Part shown: piece by piece, positions 13,005 to 14,414 of the stretch
How positions within the stretch are numbered: position 1 is the stretch's first letter
How the letters are laid out: each line of letters opens with the position of its first letter
NCBI GenBank assembly: GCA_028293055.1
Contig: JAQGLD010000004.1
Location: forward strand, 1 to 14,414
Direction of reading: 5' to 3'
DNA from: Alphaproteobacteria bacterium
GTDB lineage: Bacteria > Pseudomonadota > Alphaproteobacteria > Sphingomonadales > Sphingomonadaceae
Length of the DNA: 14,414 bases
Made by a program: the position numbers and the translations under genes
The notes under the pieces: model-generated
Seen by the model: only the letters and a program-made list of their open reading frames with translations
Database searches by the model: none
What the model was told of the DNA's origin: nothing

Positions 13005-14414
13005 CTATCCCAATTCCTTCGCCCGCTCGCCGATCCGGCGCAGGTCCTCGACGAACCTCGCATATTCCGCCTCGCGATCGTCGCGAACGCGAAGCAGGAA
13101 GCTGGGATGCACCGTCACCCAGGCCTCGCCGCCCGCATCGAGCGCATGTGGCTTGCCGCGCAGCGATGCGATGGTCGCCACCCTGCCGAACAGGGACCGC
13201 GCAGCGGTCGCGCCCAGCGCTACGGTCAGCGGCGGGCGGATCAGCGCCTGCTCCTGCTCGAGCCAGAAGCGGCAGGCCATGATTTCGGGCCCGTCGGGCT
13301 TCTGGTGGATGCGGCGCTTGCCCTTTCGCTCGAACTTGAAATGCTTGACCGCGTTGGTGACATAGGCCTGGCCGCGGTCCACCCCGGCCTCGGCCATCGC
13401 CCGATCGAGCAACTGCCCTGCCGGGCCGACAAAGGGCCGGCCGGCGAGATCTTCCTGGTCGCCAGGCTGCTCCCCAACGAACAGGATCCGCGCGTCGAGC
13501 GGGCCTTCGCCGAACACCGTCTGGGTGCCGCACCGGTAGAGCGGGCAGCGGGTGCAGCCTTTGGCCTCCTCCCGCAGCGCTTCCCACGCGCGCATCACAT
13601 TGCCGCCGATCGCGCCGTGCCGAACCGGCATGTCCGCCTTCGTCTTCGCCCTCGATGTCTCGACCATTTCCGCCTCGCGTGCCTGCGCTCCCGCGATCAA
13701 CTCACCGATCAACGCCGTCTCGGGCATGTCTTTCCAATATTTCTTCGGCATCTCTTTCAGCATCGCGCCGATCTTGACCCGAGCCGGATTGAAGATCGAG
13801 GCATAATAGGTCTTCCAAGCCGCCTCCGCCGGATCGGCGGCGGGGGCATCGGAGCGAGTCGCGCCTGGGCCTTCGCAGAGCGTCGCGCCGTCCCAGTGGA
13901 TCGAGACTTCGGGAGTGAGGATCGACCAGGCCATGTTGGCGAAGCGCCGGACGAAGAAGCCGGCATTGGCTCGGACGATATGATGCTCGGGCTCGAACCA
14001 CGCGACGAAGCGCTCGCCCGCGCCGTCCTCGACCGCACGGAAGCGGACGAAGGCGCGCATCTTGTGGATGTCGCGGCGCACCGCCTTCGCCATCGCCTCG
14101 AGCCTCCGGACGAGCGTATCGGCCTGGTCGTCGAGCGCATCGTTGCAATCGCGCAGGCGCAGCAGCATGGCATAGAGCAGGCCGAAGCGCTCGGCATCCG
14201 AATGGCAAATGACGCTTTGGGCAAGCGCGACGAAGGCGCGCGGCACCGAGAAAGCGGGACCGCCGGCGGGGCCGACCGGATCGCTCGCGAACAGGTCTGA
14301 AGATTTGCCGCCGACCGTCCAGACCACCTCGGACGGCGGCACGCCCGCCGCGGCCAGCGCACGCGCGGCGACGCGCCAGCCCTCGAAATCATCTTCGGCG
14401 GCAAGCCTCGCGGT
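13005..14414 (-). CDS. UdgX uracil-DNA glycosylase with N-terminal DUF4130 domain (5' end beyond right window edge)
   Basis: The visible 469 codons hold a two-domain DNA repair protein. The N-terminal part (14414 to about 13700), with DDFEGWRVAARALLAAG-like start, DIHKMRAFVRFR, FEPEHHIVRANAGFF and WDGATL, matches the DUF4130 family. The C-terminal part (about 13590-13020) is UdgX. It has CTRCPLYRCGTQTVFGEG, the active-site motif GEQPGDQED, the UdgX-specific KRRIH loop with its His at 13305-13307, and the VHPSFLLR motif. UdgX binds a 4Fe-4S cluster, excises uracil and becomes covalently linked to the DNA through that His. The frame is open through base 14414. A GTG at 14340-14342 is not the start, because the preceding 24 codons continue the conserved domain. 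In many genomes the next gene upstream is a radical-SAM protein, expected just outside the window. Confidence 0.95.
   Translation of the reverse strand, partial: TARLAAEDDFEGWRVAARALAAAGVPPSEVVWTVGGKSSDLFASDPVGPAGGPAFSVPRAFVALAQSVICHSDAERFGLLYAMLLRLRDCNDALDDQADTLVRRLEAMAKAVRRDIHKMRAFVRFRAVEDGAGERFVAWFEPEHHIVRANAGFFVRRFANMAWSILTPEVSIHWDGATLCEGPGATRSDAPAADPAEAAWKTYYASIFNPARVKIGAMLKEMPKKYWKDMPETALIGELIAGAQAREAEMVETSRAKTKADMPVRHGAIGGNVMRAWEALREEAKGCTRCPLYRCGTQTVFGEGPLDARILFVGEQPGDQEDLAGRPFVGPAGQLLDRAMAEAGVDRGQAYVTNAVKHFKFERKGKRRIHQKPDGPEIMACRFWLEQEQALIRPPLTVALGATAARSLFGRVATIASLRGKPHALDAGGEAWVTVHPSFLLRVRDDREAEYARFVEDLRRIGERAKELG

Noticed and set aside
1..14414. CRISPR arrays, insertion sequences, transposases, integrases, phage or plasmid genes
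   Set aside because: No regularly spaced repeats, no terminal inverted repeats with a transposase, and no such protein were found in any frame.

Overview
This is a high-GC stretch, most likely from an alphaproteobacterium of the sphingomonad group. That placement is inferred from three things: the gene content (SDR enzymes, a cytochrome P450 and a putidaredoxin-reductase-type flavoprotein), a SWFGDEEA/DUF2171-type stress protein typical of Sphingomonadaceae, and a good match to the alphaproteobacterial EcfG promoter consensus. No species can be named from the sequence alone.

Positions 1-10166 look like an accessory catabolic region. A leftward aldo/keto reductase (cut by the window edge) is divergent from a rightward set SDR-SDR-ferredoxin reductase (617-3425). 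This set meets, tail to tail, a leftward CynX-type MFS permease (3422-4618). The permease is divergent from an operon of an amidohydrolase_2-type enzyme, a cytochrome P450 and a catalytically degenerate SDR (4741-7800). That operon converges on a leftward SDR pair (7805-9406), which is divergent from a sixth SDR (9489-10166). The combined chemistry would be P450 hydroxylation of an imported non-polar compound, repeated alcohol/ketone oxidation-reduction by SDR and AKR enzymes, and a C-C or C-N hydrolysis or decarboxylation step. The 2Fe-2S ferredoxin that the P450 and reductase need is not in the window, nor is a regulator, a CoA ligase or a ring-cleavage enzyme, so the substrate cannot be named. 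The three divergent intergenic regions carry similar ATTC-N8-GAA(C/T) elements, suggesting one regulator encoded elsewhere.

Positions 10167-14414 look more like chromosomal backbone. A leftward tRNA-Ala(CGC) with encoded CCA has its 3' end facing the catabolic cluster. Divergent from it, with a candidate EcfG general-stress promoter, is a Gly/Arg/Asp-rich protein ending in a DUF2171 domain. After a strong hairpin comes a zinc-free medium-chain NADP-dependent oxidoreductase. A leftward UdgX uracil-DNA glycosylase with an N-terminal DUF4130 domain then runs off the right edge.

Points most worth following: the shared operator-like element, the Asp-to-Asn change at the expected metal ligand of the amidohydrolase, three SDRs with altered catalytic residues, the EcfG promoter, and the tRNA at the boundary between accessory and core-like genes. 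No single previously undescribed system can be claimed with confidence. The catabolic cluster is the best candidate.
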